Source: an uncultured Bacteroidales bacterium
GTDB lineage: Bacteria > Bacteroidota > Bacteroidia > Bacteroidales > Bacteroidaceae
Assembly: GCA_902775975.1 (NCBI GenBank)
Contig: CACYOC010000004.1
Coordinates: forward strand, 27,697 to 91,696
Length of the DNA: 64,000 nt
Direction: 5' to 3'
Below are positions 1-8,453 of the stretch, in pieces; position 1 is the stretch's first letter; each line of letters begins with the position of its first letter. Both the position numbers and the translations under genes were made by a program. Under the pieces are notes generated by a model. That model saw only the letters and a list, made by a program, of their open reading frames with translations, was not told where the DNA came from and ran no database searches.

Positions 1-507
1 CAACAGAAAGTGATGAACTATGTCATGTCTGACCTAAAGTGCGTCGTACTGTTCTCCGTTCTGAAAGATCTCTATACTGTCTGCAACGATGCGCTATCGG
101 GTGTTCACTTCATGCCTGCCATAGCACCAGTGTGGCGTCATTTGCACTTGCGCAGCTATGCGGGACAGCGACAGAAGTTGTTTGGCTATTTCCACGAACG
201 CCGCTTGGAGGTCTTTGCCTTCGGTCAAAACCGCTTCAAGTTCTTCAACTCTTTTGCCGTCAACAATCCCAATGATGCCCTTTACTACATGCTGTCCGTC
301 TGGAAACAACTCGCCATGACGCCAGAGCACGATGAGTTACATCTGGTGGGTGACATTCCTGAACGTGAGGTCTTGATGGAAGAGGCACAGAAATTCGTGA
401 AGCGCGTCTTCTACATCAACCCCTCTGGCGAGTTCAACCGTGCCGCCGTGACGCAGCTGCAGGATGTGCCCTACGACCTGATGGTGTTGTATGTCAAGGG
501 CAAATAA
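1..507 (+). CDS. DUF3822 family protein, 5' end cut off by window
   Basis: The frame is open from base 1 to a stop at 505-507, so the gene begins outside the window and only about 168 C-terminal residues are visible; the ATG/GTG codons near base 10 are probably internal. The text (for example LRSYAGQRQKLFGYFHERR and FNSFAVNNPNDALYYMLSVW) resembles the Bacteroidota DUF3822 family, which has an actin/FtsA-like fold by prediction and no established role. The family usually sits directly upstream of rsmD, and that is the case here: its stop lies 16 bases before the rsmD start. The assignment rests on recalled family look and this context. Confidence 0.7.
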   Translation, partial: QQKVMNYVMSDLKCVVLFSVLKDLYTVCNDALSGVHFMPAIAPVWRHLHLRSYAGQRQKLFGYFHERRLEVFAFGQNRFKFFNSFAVNNPNDALYYMLSVWKQLAMTPEHDELHLVGDIPEREVLMEEAQKFVKRVFYINPSGEFNRAAVTQLQDVPYDLMVLYVKGK

Positions 508-523
508 ACAGGACGATACAGTT

Positions 524-1063
524 ATGCGAATCATCACAGGACGATACAAAGGCCGGCACTTCGACATTCCGCGCTCTTTCAAGGCACGGCCCACGACCGA
601 CTTTGCCAAGGAGAACATCTTCAATGTACTCATTCAGTATGTTGACTTCGATGGAGCCACGGCTCTCGACCTCTTCTCCGGCACAGGCAGCATCACGCTG
701 GAGCTATTGTCGAGAGGCTGTCAGCAGGTTGTCAGCGTAGAGTTAGACCGCGACCATCATCGTTTCATCTGCGATTGTTTGAAGAAGTTAGAGGTGAAAG
801 GTGGAAACGCTGTGCTACCCCTTCGCGGCGACGTGTTCCGCTTCGTCAAGTCGTGCAAGCAACAGTTCGACTTCATCTTTGCAGACCCTCCTTACGCTTT
901 AAAAGAGCTGTCCACCCTGCCCGACCTTATCTTCGAGCGTCAGCTGTTGAAGGACGACGGCATCTTCGTCCTTGAGCACGGCAAAGACCATGACTTTTCC
1001 CAGCATCCACACTTCGTGGAGCACCGCCAGTACGGCAGCGTCAACTTCTCGTTGTTCAAATAA
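524..1063 (+). CDS. rsmD: 16S rRNA (guanine966-N2)-methyltransferase RsmD
   Basis: RsmD methylates G966 of 16S rRNA using S-adenosylmethionine during small-subunit maturation. The 179-residue product begins MRIITGRYKGRHF, the usual N-terminus of the family, has the SAM-binding loop LDLFSGTGSITLELLSRGC near residues 45-65, and the catalytic FADPPY motif near residue 118. The frame is open further upstream to an ATG at 491, but that start would overlap the previous gene and add residues foreign to RsmD, so 524 is chosen. It is likely co-transcribed with the DUF3822 gene. It converges on cls, with 26 bases between the two stops. Confidence 0.93.
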   Translation: MRIITGRYKGRHFDIPRSFKARPTTDFAKENIFNVLIQYVDFDGATALDLFSGTGSITLELLSRGCQQVVSVELDRDHHRFICDCLKKLEVKGGNAVLPLRGDVFRFVKSCKQQFDFIFADPPYALKELSTLPDLIFERQLLKDDGIFVLEHGKDHDFSQHPHFVEHRQYGSVNFSLFK

Positions 1064-1089
1064 AAAGAGTAAGGTACGTGTGAGAAACG

Positions 1090-2514
1090 TCACAGCAGTG
1101 GCGATAGCAGACGGGCAAAGGATTCCCACAGGCGCTTGAAGAAATGCGGACGATTCCAAGAAGGAATGCTGGTCAGCGGAATGCTATGCGACAAGTCGTC
1201 GTGGAAGATTTTCTTCAAGCGCAACGCCGTTCCCTCATCGTAGATGAAAACATTCAACTCAAAATTATTTTCAAAGGAACGGAAGTCAACATTCGTAGAG
1301 CCGCATGTTGACAGCGAGTCATCGACAATCATCAACTTAGAGTGCATGAAACCTGTCTCATACAGGAAGATGCGTGCCCCTGCCTCACTCAGTTCACGGA
1401 GATAGCTACGACTGGCCCACTCCGTATAGCGAGCATCAGAATGGTATGGACAGAGCAGGCAGACATCGACACCCGCCATGGCTGCTGTCTTCAAGGCAAA
1501 AAGGACTGGTTCGTTGGGCAGGAAGTAGGGCGTCTCTATATAGACATAGTGACGGGCAGCAGTAATTGCCCGGACATAGCCCTGCATAATCTCCGGATAC
1601 TTCGCCGTCGGACCACTGGTCACCAGCTGTGCCAGACAGGAATTCTCCACCGTAGTGTCCAAGGGTGGATAATACTTCCGGTCGGATATCAGCGTGCGGT
1701 CGACAAAATACCAATCGACCAGGAATGAACGCTGCAAGGAATAGACGATGCCTCCCGTCAGTCGCAGCATCGTGTCACGCCAAGGCTGTGAACCTGTTCC
1801 CTTCACATAGCGCAGGGCAATGTTCATGCCTCCGACATATCCTATCACACCATCAATGACAACAAGCTTGCGGTGGTTGCGATAATTCACCTTGCTGGTA
1901 AAGGATGGGAACCGCACGGGCAGGAAAGGAACAATCTCAATGCCACTCTCACGCATCTTCTCAAAGAAACTATGCTTTACCTTCCAGCAGCCAACGTCAT
2001 CGTAGATGATGCGCACCTCCACCCCACTCTTTGCCTTATCTATCAACGCATCTGTTATCAAGCGACCAAGAGCATCGTCCTCGATGATATACATATCGAT
2101 ATGGATATGATGGCGCGCAGCGGCGATATCTTTCAGTAATTCGGGGAAGAAGGCGTAGCCGTCAGTCATGATGTCCACCTGATTGTCCTTAAAAGGCAGC
2201 GATAGATTCTGGTTGACGAAAAGATCGACCAGCGGCTTATAGCGTTCGGGGACATGCAGGTCGTGCTGCTCCACGAAACCAAGCATGGAGCGTTTGGACA
2301 ACTGGTCAACGGAACGCTGGCTGATGAGTTTCTCCTTGCGGTGATTCATTCCGAAGAAGAGGTAAAAGACGACGCCAACCACAGGCACGAAGAATATCAC
2401 CATCGCCCAAGCCATCGTCTTGGCAGGCTGACGGTTGTCAAGTACGACATGGATGATAGCAACAGCTATCAGTATCCACATCAGCGTCATCAGTATCACA
2501 TTACTTGTCACCAT
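1090..2514 (-). CDS. cls: Cardiolipin synthase (phospholipase D family)
   Basis: The enzyme condenses two phosphatidylglycerol molecules, or a related pair, into cardiolipin at the inner membrane. The 474-residue protein starts with two hydrophobic segments (about residues 5-25 and 33-55), the PLDc_N anchor of bacterial cardiolipin synthases. Two HKD motifs follow: NHRKLVVIDG in the first half and HSKLMIVDD in the second, the latter followed by STNVDFRSFENNFELN as is typical of the family. The length matches ClsA-type enzymes. It is the last gene of the minus-strand run lptB-mlaE-mlaF-dnaG-cls, 41 bases after dnaG. Confidence 0.93.
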   Translation of the reverse strand: MVTSNVILMTLMWILIAVAIIHVVLDNRQPAKTMAWAMVIFFVPVVGVVFYLFFGMNHRKEKLISQRSVDQLSKRSMLGFVEQHDLHVPERYKPLVDLFVNQNLSLPFKDNQVDIMTDGYAFFPELLKDIAAARHHIHIDMYIIEDDALGRLITDALIDKAKSGVEVRIIYDDVGCWKVKHSFFEKMRESGIEIVPFLPVRFPSFTSKVNYRNHRKLVVIDGVIGYVGGMNIALRYVKGTGSQPWRDTMLRLTGGIVYSLQRSFLVDWYFVDRTLISDRKYYPPLDTTVENSCLAQLVTSGPTAKYPEIMQGYVRAITAARHYVYIETPYFLPNEPVLFALKTAAMAGVDVCLLCPYHSDARYTEWASRSYLRELSEAGARIFLYETGFMHSKLMIVDDSLSTCGSTNVDFRSFENNFELNVFIYDEGTALRLKKIFHDDLSHSIPLTSIPSWNRPHFFKRLWESFARLLSPLL

Positions 2515-2555
2515 CTATCGTGCTGCAGAGTTTCTTCTCCCCTCTGCCTTTCTCT

Positions 2556-4568
2556 TTAAACCATCACATCAGAGCCACGCTGACGAGCCAGTGCATTGCG
2601 CAGCTCCTGTGTCTGTTTGAAATCTTCCATCAGTTCCTTCGCCCTCATCATGTCGGAACCTACTTCCTTGAGTTGTCGCTGGATGTCTTTCAGGTGTTGA
2701 TTGACGATGTCCATGCGGAAGTCGAGTATCAGGTGTTGCACCTGTTGGCGCAACGAACCTTCGTTGGTCCTCATCTCAAAACTATGACTCAGCTGATGGC
2801 TCTCAATGCCCAACGTTGCAGCCAACTGACTCATCTCAGGATCTGGATGTTGCATGAAATACTGGTCGGCCTTGAAGTTTGCATCGGCAGAGTGCTCTAC
2901 TGCCTCACGGAGAATGCGGTTGTAACGCTCGTCGCTGAACGACAGATTGTCACAGCCTAGGTCATAGTCTATGTATTGCGCGACGTTCAAGTTGACCGTT
3001 CCCCCGTCTTCCGTTTCGAGATTCTCAAAGACAATCTCGTCACCGTGACGGATAATCATCTGGATAAGCAACCGTTCGACGGCTGAAGTTTGTTCCAAAG
3101 GCGTATGCAGTCCCATAGGAACAATCAGGTCTGCATCCGATTGTAGAGCGGCTGTCTGCTGTCCTTCGTCCTGACCGTTCTGTGCTCTTTCACGCTCCTT
3201 CTGCCTATCCTCTTTATCTTTGGCAATATACTTATTGACCGTAGTGACCAGTGCATCTTCTCTGATATTAAACCGGTGGGCACATTCGGAAAGATAGGTT
3301 GTTCGCCGCAGATTGTCTGGAATCACGGAAACGCTCCTGATGATATTACTAATAGCTTCAGAGCGTTTCAGTGGGTCGGTGACATCCTTCAGCAACAAAT
3401 CCGTCTTGAACTGGATGAAGTCTGTCTGATGCTTTTCTATGTAGTCCTTGAACTCCTGGGCGGTATGCTTTCGGGCAAAGGAGTCCGGGTCATCACCATC
3501 GGGCAACAACAAGACCTTGATGTTCATGCCTTCCTGTAACAGCATATCCGTACCACGCATGGCAGCATGAATACCAGCCTCATCACCATCATACAAGAGC
3601 ACGATGTTCTGTGTAAAGCGATGCAGGAGCTTCACCTGATAGACCGAGAGTGCTGTACCAGAGTTGGCAACAACGTTCTCCAGCCCACACTGGTGCATAG
3701 CGATTACATCGGTATAGCCTTCCACCATATAGACACAATCCTCTTTGACGATAGCCTTCTTGGCCTGATAGATGCCATAGAGTTCTCGTTCTTTATGATA
3801 GATTTCCGAATCGGGCGAATTGACATACTTCTGTTGGACGCCCTTCGTGGCAGCATCCAGTTTTCGTCCGCCGAAAGCCACTACCTTTCCACTGACGTTA
3901 AACCAAGGGAAGATGGCTCGTCCCGCAAAGCGGTCGATGAGCTGGGTGTTGGGTGTTGGGTGTTGGGTGTTGGGTGTTGGGTGTTGGGTGTTGGCTTCGC
4001 GAACATAGCACAAGCCGGTCTTGATGAGAAATTCATCCTGATAGCCCTTTCGCCTTGCTTCATTGCTCAGGGCATCGCGCTTAGTGAGTGCGAAACCTAA
4101 CTGGAAACGTTCGATGATGTCGTCACGAATGCCGCGACTGCGGAAATACTGCAGTCCGATGCTTTGTCCATCGACGTTGTGTTTTAGTATCTCATGGAAA
4201 TATTGGCAAGCCCACTCGTTGACGATGAACATCGACTCGCGCGCTGTCTGCTCACGTTTCTCTTCGTCTGTCAGTTCACGTTCCTGAATCTCAATATTGT
4301 ACTTCTTGGCCAACCAGCGCAAGGCTTCAGGATAGGTAATCTGTTCGTGCTTCATCAGGAAGTTCACGGCATTGCCGCCCTCACCACAGGCAAAGCATTT
4401 GCAAATCTGACGAGCCGGCGACACCATGAACGACGGAGTCTTGTCGTCATGGAAGGGACAAAGGCCTTTGTAGTTCACCCCCGCCTTTCGCAAGTTGACG
4501 AACTCACCCACCACGTCAACGATGTTGGTGGCCTCCATGATTTTATCTACTGTCGCTCGGTCTATCAT
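2556..4568 (-). CDS. dnaG: DNA primase DnaG
   Basis: DnaG makes the RNA primers for lagging-strand synthesis. The 670-residue protein has the CHC2 zinc finger (C37, H40, C58, C61), a TOPRIM core with VYMVEGYTDVIAMH and LLYDGDEAG, and a C-terminal helicase-interacting region. An oddity is a low-complexity insertion of period seven (NTQHPTP) at about residues 193-211, between the primase N-terminal region and the RNA polymerase core. It is encoded by seven perfect copies of a 7-bp repeat at 3944-3992. The sequence just upstream of the start codon is another array of related 7-bp repeats (4572-4648) with no Shine-Dalgarno. Despite the insertion the frame is intact, so the protein is probably functional. 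Confidence 0.95.
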   Translation of the reverse strand: MIDRATVDKIMEATNIVDVVGEFVNLRKAGVNYKGLCPFHDDKTPSFMVSPARQICKCFACGEGGNAVNFLMKHEQITYPEALRWLAKKYNIEIQERELTDEEKREQTARESMFIVNEWACQYFHEILKHNVDGQSIGLQYFRSRGIRDDIIERFQLGFALTKRDALSNEARRKGYQDEFLIKTGLCYVREANTQHPTPNTQHPTPNTQLIDRFAGRAIFPWFNVSGKVVAFGGRKLDAATKGVQQKYVNSPDSEIYHKERELYGIYQAKKAIVKEDCVYMVEGYTDVIAMHQCGLENVVANSGTALSVYQVKLLHRFTQNIVLLYDGDEAGIHAAMRGTDMLLQEGMNIKVLLLPDGDDPDSFARKHTAQEFKDYIEKHQTDFIQFKTDLLLKDVTDPLKRSEAISNIIRSVSVIPDNLRRTTYLSECAHRFNIREDALVTTVNKYIAKDKEDRQKERERAQNGQDEGQQTAALQSDADLIVPMGLHTPLEQTSAVERLLIQMIIRHGDEIVFENLETEDGGTVNLNVAQYIDYDLGCDNLSFSDERYNRILREAVEHSADANFKADQYFMQHPDPEMSQLAATLGIESHQLSHSFEMRTNEGSLRQQVQHLILDFRMDIVNQHLKDIQRQLKEVGSDMMRAKELMEDFKQTQELRNALARQRGSDVMV
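3944..3992. repeat. Seven perfect 7-bp repeats inside dnaG
   Basis: GGGTGTT is repeated seven times without a mismatch (AACACCC on the dnaG coding strand). Three repeat units make 21 bases, so the protein shows a seven-residue period. This is the most homogeneous member of the window's heptamer family. Confidence 0.97.
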
Positions 4569-4571
4569 ATT

Positions 4572-4648
4572 GGGTGATGGGTGTTAGGTGTTAGGTGGTG
4601 GGTGTTAGGTGATGGGTGATGGGTGTTAGGTGGTGGGTGTTAGGTGGT
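4572..4648. repeat. Eleven degenerate 7-bp repeats between mlaF and dnaG
   Basis: Eleven contiguous units of the form [AG]GGTG[AGT]T fill 77 of the 82 bases between the mlaF stop and the dnaG start. On the transcribed strand the array is pyrimidine/A-rich (CACCYAH-like) and forms the whole leader immediately before the dnaG ATG. No promoter or Shine-Dalgarno is visible within it. Confidence 0.95.
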
Positions 4649-4650
4649 GG

Positions 4651-5427
4651 TTATTTGTTGAGGGGCTGAGGATTGGTAACGGCGGCGCGCATTTCCTTCA
4701 ACAGGTCACTGGCGAAGATAAAGTCTGTGAGTCGCTTGTTGGTGGAATTCATGATTTCGCTGCTGACGCCCTGCCACTCTTTATGTCCTTCGTAGATGAA
4801 GATGATATTCTCACCGATACCCATCACTGAGTTCATATCATGCGTGTTGATGATAGTCGTCATCTGGAACTCCTGGGTAATGGAATGCAACAAGTCATCA
4901 ATCACCAGACTGGTCTTGGGGTCCAGTCCGCTATTCGGCTCATCGCAGAACAGGTATTTGGGATTGAGGGCAATGGCTCGGGCGATGGCTACGCGTTTCT
5001 GCATACCTCCCGATATCTCGCCGGGGAACTTCTCTTCTGCTCCTACGAGGTTGACACGGTCCAGACAATCCATCGCACGTTTCTTACGTTCGCGTAGCGT
5101 CATCGACGAGAACATGTCAAGGGGAAACATGACATTCTCCAGTACGGTCAGCGAGTCGAAGAGTGCTGCTGACTGGAAAATCATACCCATCTCACGGCGC
5201 ATGCGTACCTTTTCCTGCTTGGACATCTGCACGAAGTCGCGGCCGTCATACAGTATCTGTCCACTGGTCGGTTCGAAGAGTCCTACCAGATTCTTCATCA
5301 GCACCGTCTTACCACTGCCGCTCTGTCCGATGATAAGATTCGTCTTGCCGTCCTCGAACGTGGTACTGATATCCTTCAGCACCTTCAGTCCGTCAAACTC
5401 CTTGTATAAATGCTTAACTTCTATCAT
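4651..5427 (-). CDS. mlaF: MlaF-like ABC transporter ATP-binding protein
   Basis: This is the ATPase of a Mla-type phospholipid transporter that moves lipids between inner and outer membrane. The 258-residue protein has Walker A GQSGSGKT, signature ISGGMQKRVAIARAIA and Walker B YLFCDEPNSGLDP; the SGLDP form and the ISGGMQKR signature are typical of MlaF/Ttg2A. Its start overlaps the end of mlaE by four bases (ATGA), implying translational coupling with the permease. No MlaD (MCE) subunit is next to it; the next gene is dnaG, so the substrate-binding partner must be encoded elsewhere or the system is atypical. Confidence 0.88.
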   Translation of the reverse strand: MIEVKHLYKEFDGLKVLKDISTTFEDGKTNLIIGQSGSGKTVLMKNLVGLFEPTSGQILYDGRDFVQMSKQEKVRMRREMGMIFQSAALFDSLTVLENVMFPLDMFSSMTLRERKKRAMDCLDRVNLVGAEEKFPGEISGGMQKRVAIARAIALNPKYLFCDEPNSGLDPKTSLVIDDLLHSITQEFQMTTIINTHDMNSVMGIGENIIFIYEGHKEWQGVSSEIMNSTNKRLTDFIFASDLLKEMRAAVTNPQPLNK

Positions 5428-6176
5428 GACAACAACTGCGTTAGGAATACGTCACTACAGAGAATCAACACACTGGAACAGACGACAGCATCCGTCGAAG
5501 CCTTACCCACATTGACGGAGCCGCCCTCAACGGTATATCCGAAGTAGGAGGGAACGGCTGAGATGATAAAGGCAAAGAACAGGCTCTTGATGATGGACAT
5601 CCACACAAACCATGACTGGAAACTGTGCTGGAGACCCAAGGTCAAGTCGTCGGGTACGATGATATGCCCCACATAGGCAGTACCGTAAGCACCAATGATG
5701 CCCATTGCCGAAGAGAAGACCACCAGCACGGGCATGATGGTCAGCATACCCAGAATTTTGGGTAATATAAGATAGCACGCCGAATTGACACCCATGATTT
5801 CGAGGGCATCAATCTGTTGTGTCACTCGCATGGTACCTATCTCCGAGGCAATGTTGGAGCCTACCTTTCCAGCCAGAATCAGACACATGATACTAGAGGA
5901 GAACTCCAGAAGCATGATTTCACGGGTGGTATAGCCGGACACCCAGCGGGGCATCCAGGGTGACTGGATATTGAGTTTCATCTGAATGCAGATAACGGCA
6001 CCGATGAAGAACGAGATCAGCAGCACGATACCGATGGAGTTGATGCCTAACTGTTCCATTTCCTTGACGTACTGTTTCCAGAACATGCGGAAACGCTCCG
6101 GCACCGAGAAGGTGCGTCCCATCAGTATCACAAACTTGCCGAACGTCGTCAGCGCATTGTATAGTAGTTTCATCAT
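5424..6176 (-). CDS. mlaE: MlaE-like ABC transporter permease
   Basis: This is an inner-membrane permease of the MlaE family, partner of the adjacent MlaF-like ATPase. The 250-residue protein has several hydrophobic segments and the family stretch near residues 85-125 with [20 protein letters not shown] and [18 protein letters not shown], which contains the coupling-helix-like EIGTMxxxxQIDAL motif. The first ATG is used; a second ATG follows directly. It overlaps lptB upstream and mlaF downstream by four bases each, so the three genes form one tightly coupled operon. Confidence 0.9.
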   Translation of the reverse strand: MMKLLYNALTTFGKFVILMGRTFSVPERFRMFWKQYVKEMEQLGINSIGIVLLISFFIGAVICIQMKLNIQSPWMPRWVSGYTTREIMLLEFSSSIMCLILAGKVGSNIASEIGTMRVTQQIDALEIMGVNSACYLILPKILGMLTIMPVLVVFSSAMGIIGAYGTAYVGHIIVPDDLTLGLQHSFQSWFVWMSIIKSLFFAFIISAVPSYFGYTVEGGSVNVGKASTDAVVCSSVLILCSDVFLTQLLS

Positions 6177-6988
6177 TGTTGTCTTTCCTCCTCCATTTCC
6201 TTACGACGCTTGGCTTCTGCCAGTTCCTCGAAGTCCTTCTTCTGCAGAACAAAGTTAGAGCCCAGGTATTTCTCCTTCACGATAGGATTGACTGCCAACT
6301 CCTCCGGTGAGCCCTTGAACAGGATGCGTCCCTCAAAAAGCAGATAGGCACGGTCGGTGATGTTCAGCGTCTCATGTACATTATGGTCGGTAATGAGAAT
6401 GCCGATGTTGCGGTACTTCAGCTGCCACACGATTTGCTGGATGTCCTCAACAGCAATGGGATCGACACCAGCGAAAGGCTCGTCAAGCATGATGAATTTC
6501 GGTTCTATCGCCAGGCACCGCGCTATCTCCGTACGACGGCGCTCACCACCCGACAACTGGTCGCCTTTATTCTTGCGCACCTTGCCCAAGCGGAACTCCT
6601 TGATCAGACTCTCCAACTTCTCCAGCTGATAGTCGCGGGGCTTACCCGTCATCTCGAGCACGCTGAGGATATTGTCCTCCACCGACATCTTGCGGAACAC
6701 GCTGGCCTCTTGTGCCAGATAGCCGATACCGGCACGGGCACGCTTATAAACCGGGTATTCCGTCACGTCCTCATCGCCTAAGTAGATGTGACCGCCGTTC
6801 GGCACAATCAGTCCTGTCGTCATATAGAACGATGTTGTCTTTCCGGCACCGTTAGGTCCTAACAGACCAACGATTTCTCCTTGCTTCACGTTGAAGCTGA
6901 CATCGTTCACAACAGTACGCTTGCCATACCGTTTTACCAATCCTTCCGTACGCAGCACCAGCTGCTCTTGTACCTTCACTTCTTCCAT
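6173..6988 (-). CDS. lptB: LPS export ABC transporter ATP-binding protein LptB
   Basis: LptB powers extraction of lipopolysaccharide from the inner membrane by the LptBFGC complex. The protein has Walker [15 protein letters not shown], signature [16 protein letters not shown] and Walker [17 protein letters not shown], plus the LptB-typical [20 protein letters not shown]. The frame stays open upstream to 7174, but those residues are unlike LptB and a promoter lies at 6997-7025 inside that extension. The ATG at 6988 ([10 protein letters not shown], 271 residues) is therefore preferred. The last bases overlap mlaE. Confidence 0.93.
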   Translation of the reverse strand: MEEVKVQEQLVLRTEGLVKRYGKRTVVNDVSFNVKQGEIVGLLGPNGAGKTTSFYMTTGLIVPNGGHIYLGDEDVTEYPVYKRARAGIGYLAQEASVFRKMSVEDNILSVLEMTGKPRDYQLEKLESLIKEFRLGKVRKNKGDQLSGGERRRTEIARCLAIEPKFIMLDEPFAGVDPIAVEDIQQIVWQLKYRNIGILITDHNVHETLNITDRAYLLFEGRILFKGSPEELAVNPIVKEKYLGSNFVLQKKDFEELAEAKRRKEMEEERQQ

Positions 6989-6996
6989 ATTAGATG

Positions 6997-7025
6997 CAAA
7001 GTTACTAAAAAAATTCCGAGGCAAA
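6997..7025 (-). promoter_or_regulatory. Predicted Bacteroidota promoter of lptB
   Basis: On the minus strand TAACTTTG (7004-6997) matches the TAnnTTTG consensus, with TTTG at 7025-7022 and a 17-base spacer. Transcription would start only a few bases before the lptB ATG at 6988, giving a very short leader. Confidence 0.6.
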
Positions 7026-7154
7026 CGCATCCGCCCGTGACAATTAAATATTTTTGGCATTTCGCCACCAACAAAACGATGAGCAAAGCACCACTTTGAC
7101 GATGACAAAATCGCAACGTGTACGTCTTTAAATATATAAAAGGATAAAGAAGTT

Positions 7155-8453
7155 ATGAAGAAGATATTATTCACTCTCTTGGCCGCATCAGCGCTTCAGT
7201 GTTCGGCACAAACGTTCGAAACGAAGTTCGAGCGACCCGTCAGCGACTTGATGAGCGACGTACAGCGGCAGTTCAACGTACGCTTCAAATACAATGTTGA
7301 TACCATCGGCAAGCGACTGCCATACGCAGACTTCCGCATTCGTCCCTACTCCATCGAGCAGACGCTGGACAACATCTGTAAATACTTCGACTGGAACTGG
7401 TGGAAACAGTCTGGCAACGTCTATAAGATCAAGCCCTACGAGTATCCGCGTCGTCACGAGGCAGAGGGAAAGCAGATGCTAGACTGGCTGTCTTCTCTCT
7501 ACAGCAACAAGGAACAATGGGAGGCCCGCCGCGACTCGCTACGCCGCGAGGTCCGCCAGCGGTTGGAGTTAGATGCTTTCCTGGACTCCTGCACCTTAAA
7601 GCCTCTGCTGTCGAAAATCCGCAAGCACGACGGCTATACCACGCAGAACATCTGCATAGAGCTCACTCCCGGACAGCACCTCTTCGGCACCATCTATGCA
7701 CCTGCCAAGAAGAAACGCAAAAGCAACCTCTCACCTCTCATCATCTGTCCTGACGGCCACTGGCCTTATCGCTACCGCAAGGACGAACAGCAACGGTTAG
7801 GAACCCTTGCCCGCATGGGAGCTGTCTGCGTAGATTTCGATCTCTACGGATGGGGCGAGAGTGAAAAGGAGGTGGGTGCCGAGGCACACCATACCAGCCG
7901 CGCTCACGTCTATCAGGCCGCCTGTGGCTATGTGTTGTTAGACTACATGCTGAAAAACCGCAAGGACATTGACCATAACCGTGTCGGTGTCTGCGGCGGC
8001 AGTGGTGGTGGCACGCACACGGTATTATTGTCGCTGCTCGACGAGCGAGTGACAGCCTGTGCACCGGTCGTTCACTTGGCGTCGCATTTTGACGGAGGCT
8101 GCCCCTGCGAGAGCGGCAAACCCATCCAGCTGTCGGCAGGAGGCACCTGCGAACCGGAACTGGCTGCTGTCATGGCTCCCAAGCCCATGCTAATAGTGAG
8201 CGACGGCGGAGACTGGACGGCATCGGTGCCAACTTTGGAGTTTCCTTACCTGCAACGCATCTATGGCTTCTACGGGGCACAAGAGCAAGTCCGCAACGTC
8301 CACTTCCCCAAAGAGCGACACGACTTTGGAAAGAACAAGCGCCAGGCTGTCTATGACTTCTTCATCGACGTCTTCGGTCTCGACCGCAGCATGCTGGATG
8401 AGAGCAAGATTGAGATAGAACCCGACGAAGCCCTAAAATCGCTATACAAATGA
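7155..8453 (+). CDS. Exported alpha/beta-hydrolase, probable carbohydrate esterase
   Basis: The 432-residue protein has a short signal peptide ([19 protein letters not shown]). Residues about 20-95 resemble an STN/DUF4974-like small domain ([20 protein letters not shown]). An alpha/beta-hydrolase domain follows, with nucleophile elbow [11 protein letters not shown] (GxSxG), a likely acid in VSDGGDWT and a likely catalytic His in [10 protein letters not shown]. By its look and its place in front of GH95 and GH140 genes it probably removes ester groups such as acetyl from a plant polysaccharide; the substrate is inferred only from context. Its stop overlaps the next start by four bases (ATGA), making it the first gene of a coupled operon. 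Confidence 0.72.
   Translation: MKKILFTLLAASALQCSAQTFETKFERPVSDLMSDVQRQFNVRFKYNVDTIGKRLPYADFRIRPYSIEQTLDNICKYFDWNWWKQSGNVYKIKPYEYPRRHEAEGKQMLDWLSSLYSNKEQWEARRDSLRREVRQRLELDAFLDSCTLKPLLSKIRKHDGYTTQNICIELTPGQHLFGTIYAPAKKKRKSNLSPLIICPDGHWPYRYRKDEQQRLGTLARMGAVCVDFDLYGWGESEKEVGAEAHHTSRAHVYQAACGYVLLDYMLKNRKDIDHNRVGVCGGSGGGTHTVLLSLLDERVTACAPVVHLASHFDGGCPCESGKPIQLSAGGTCEPELAAVMAPKPMLIVSDGGDWTASVPTLEFPYLQRIYGFYGAQEQVRNVHFPKERHDFGKNKRQAVYDFFIDVFGLDRSMLDESKIEIEPDEALKSLYK

Noticed and set aside
6989-7174. Longer N-terminus for LptB
   Set aside because: The extra residues are unlike LptB and overlap a promoter and the start of the divergent esterase gene.
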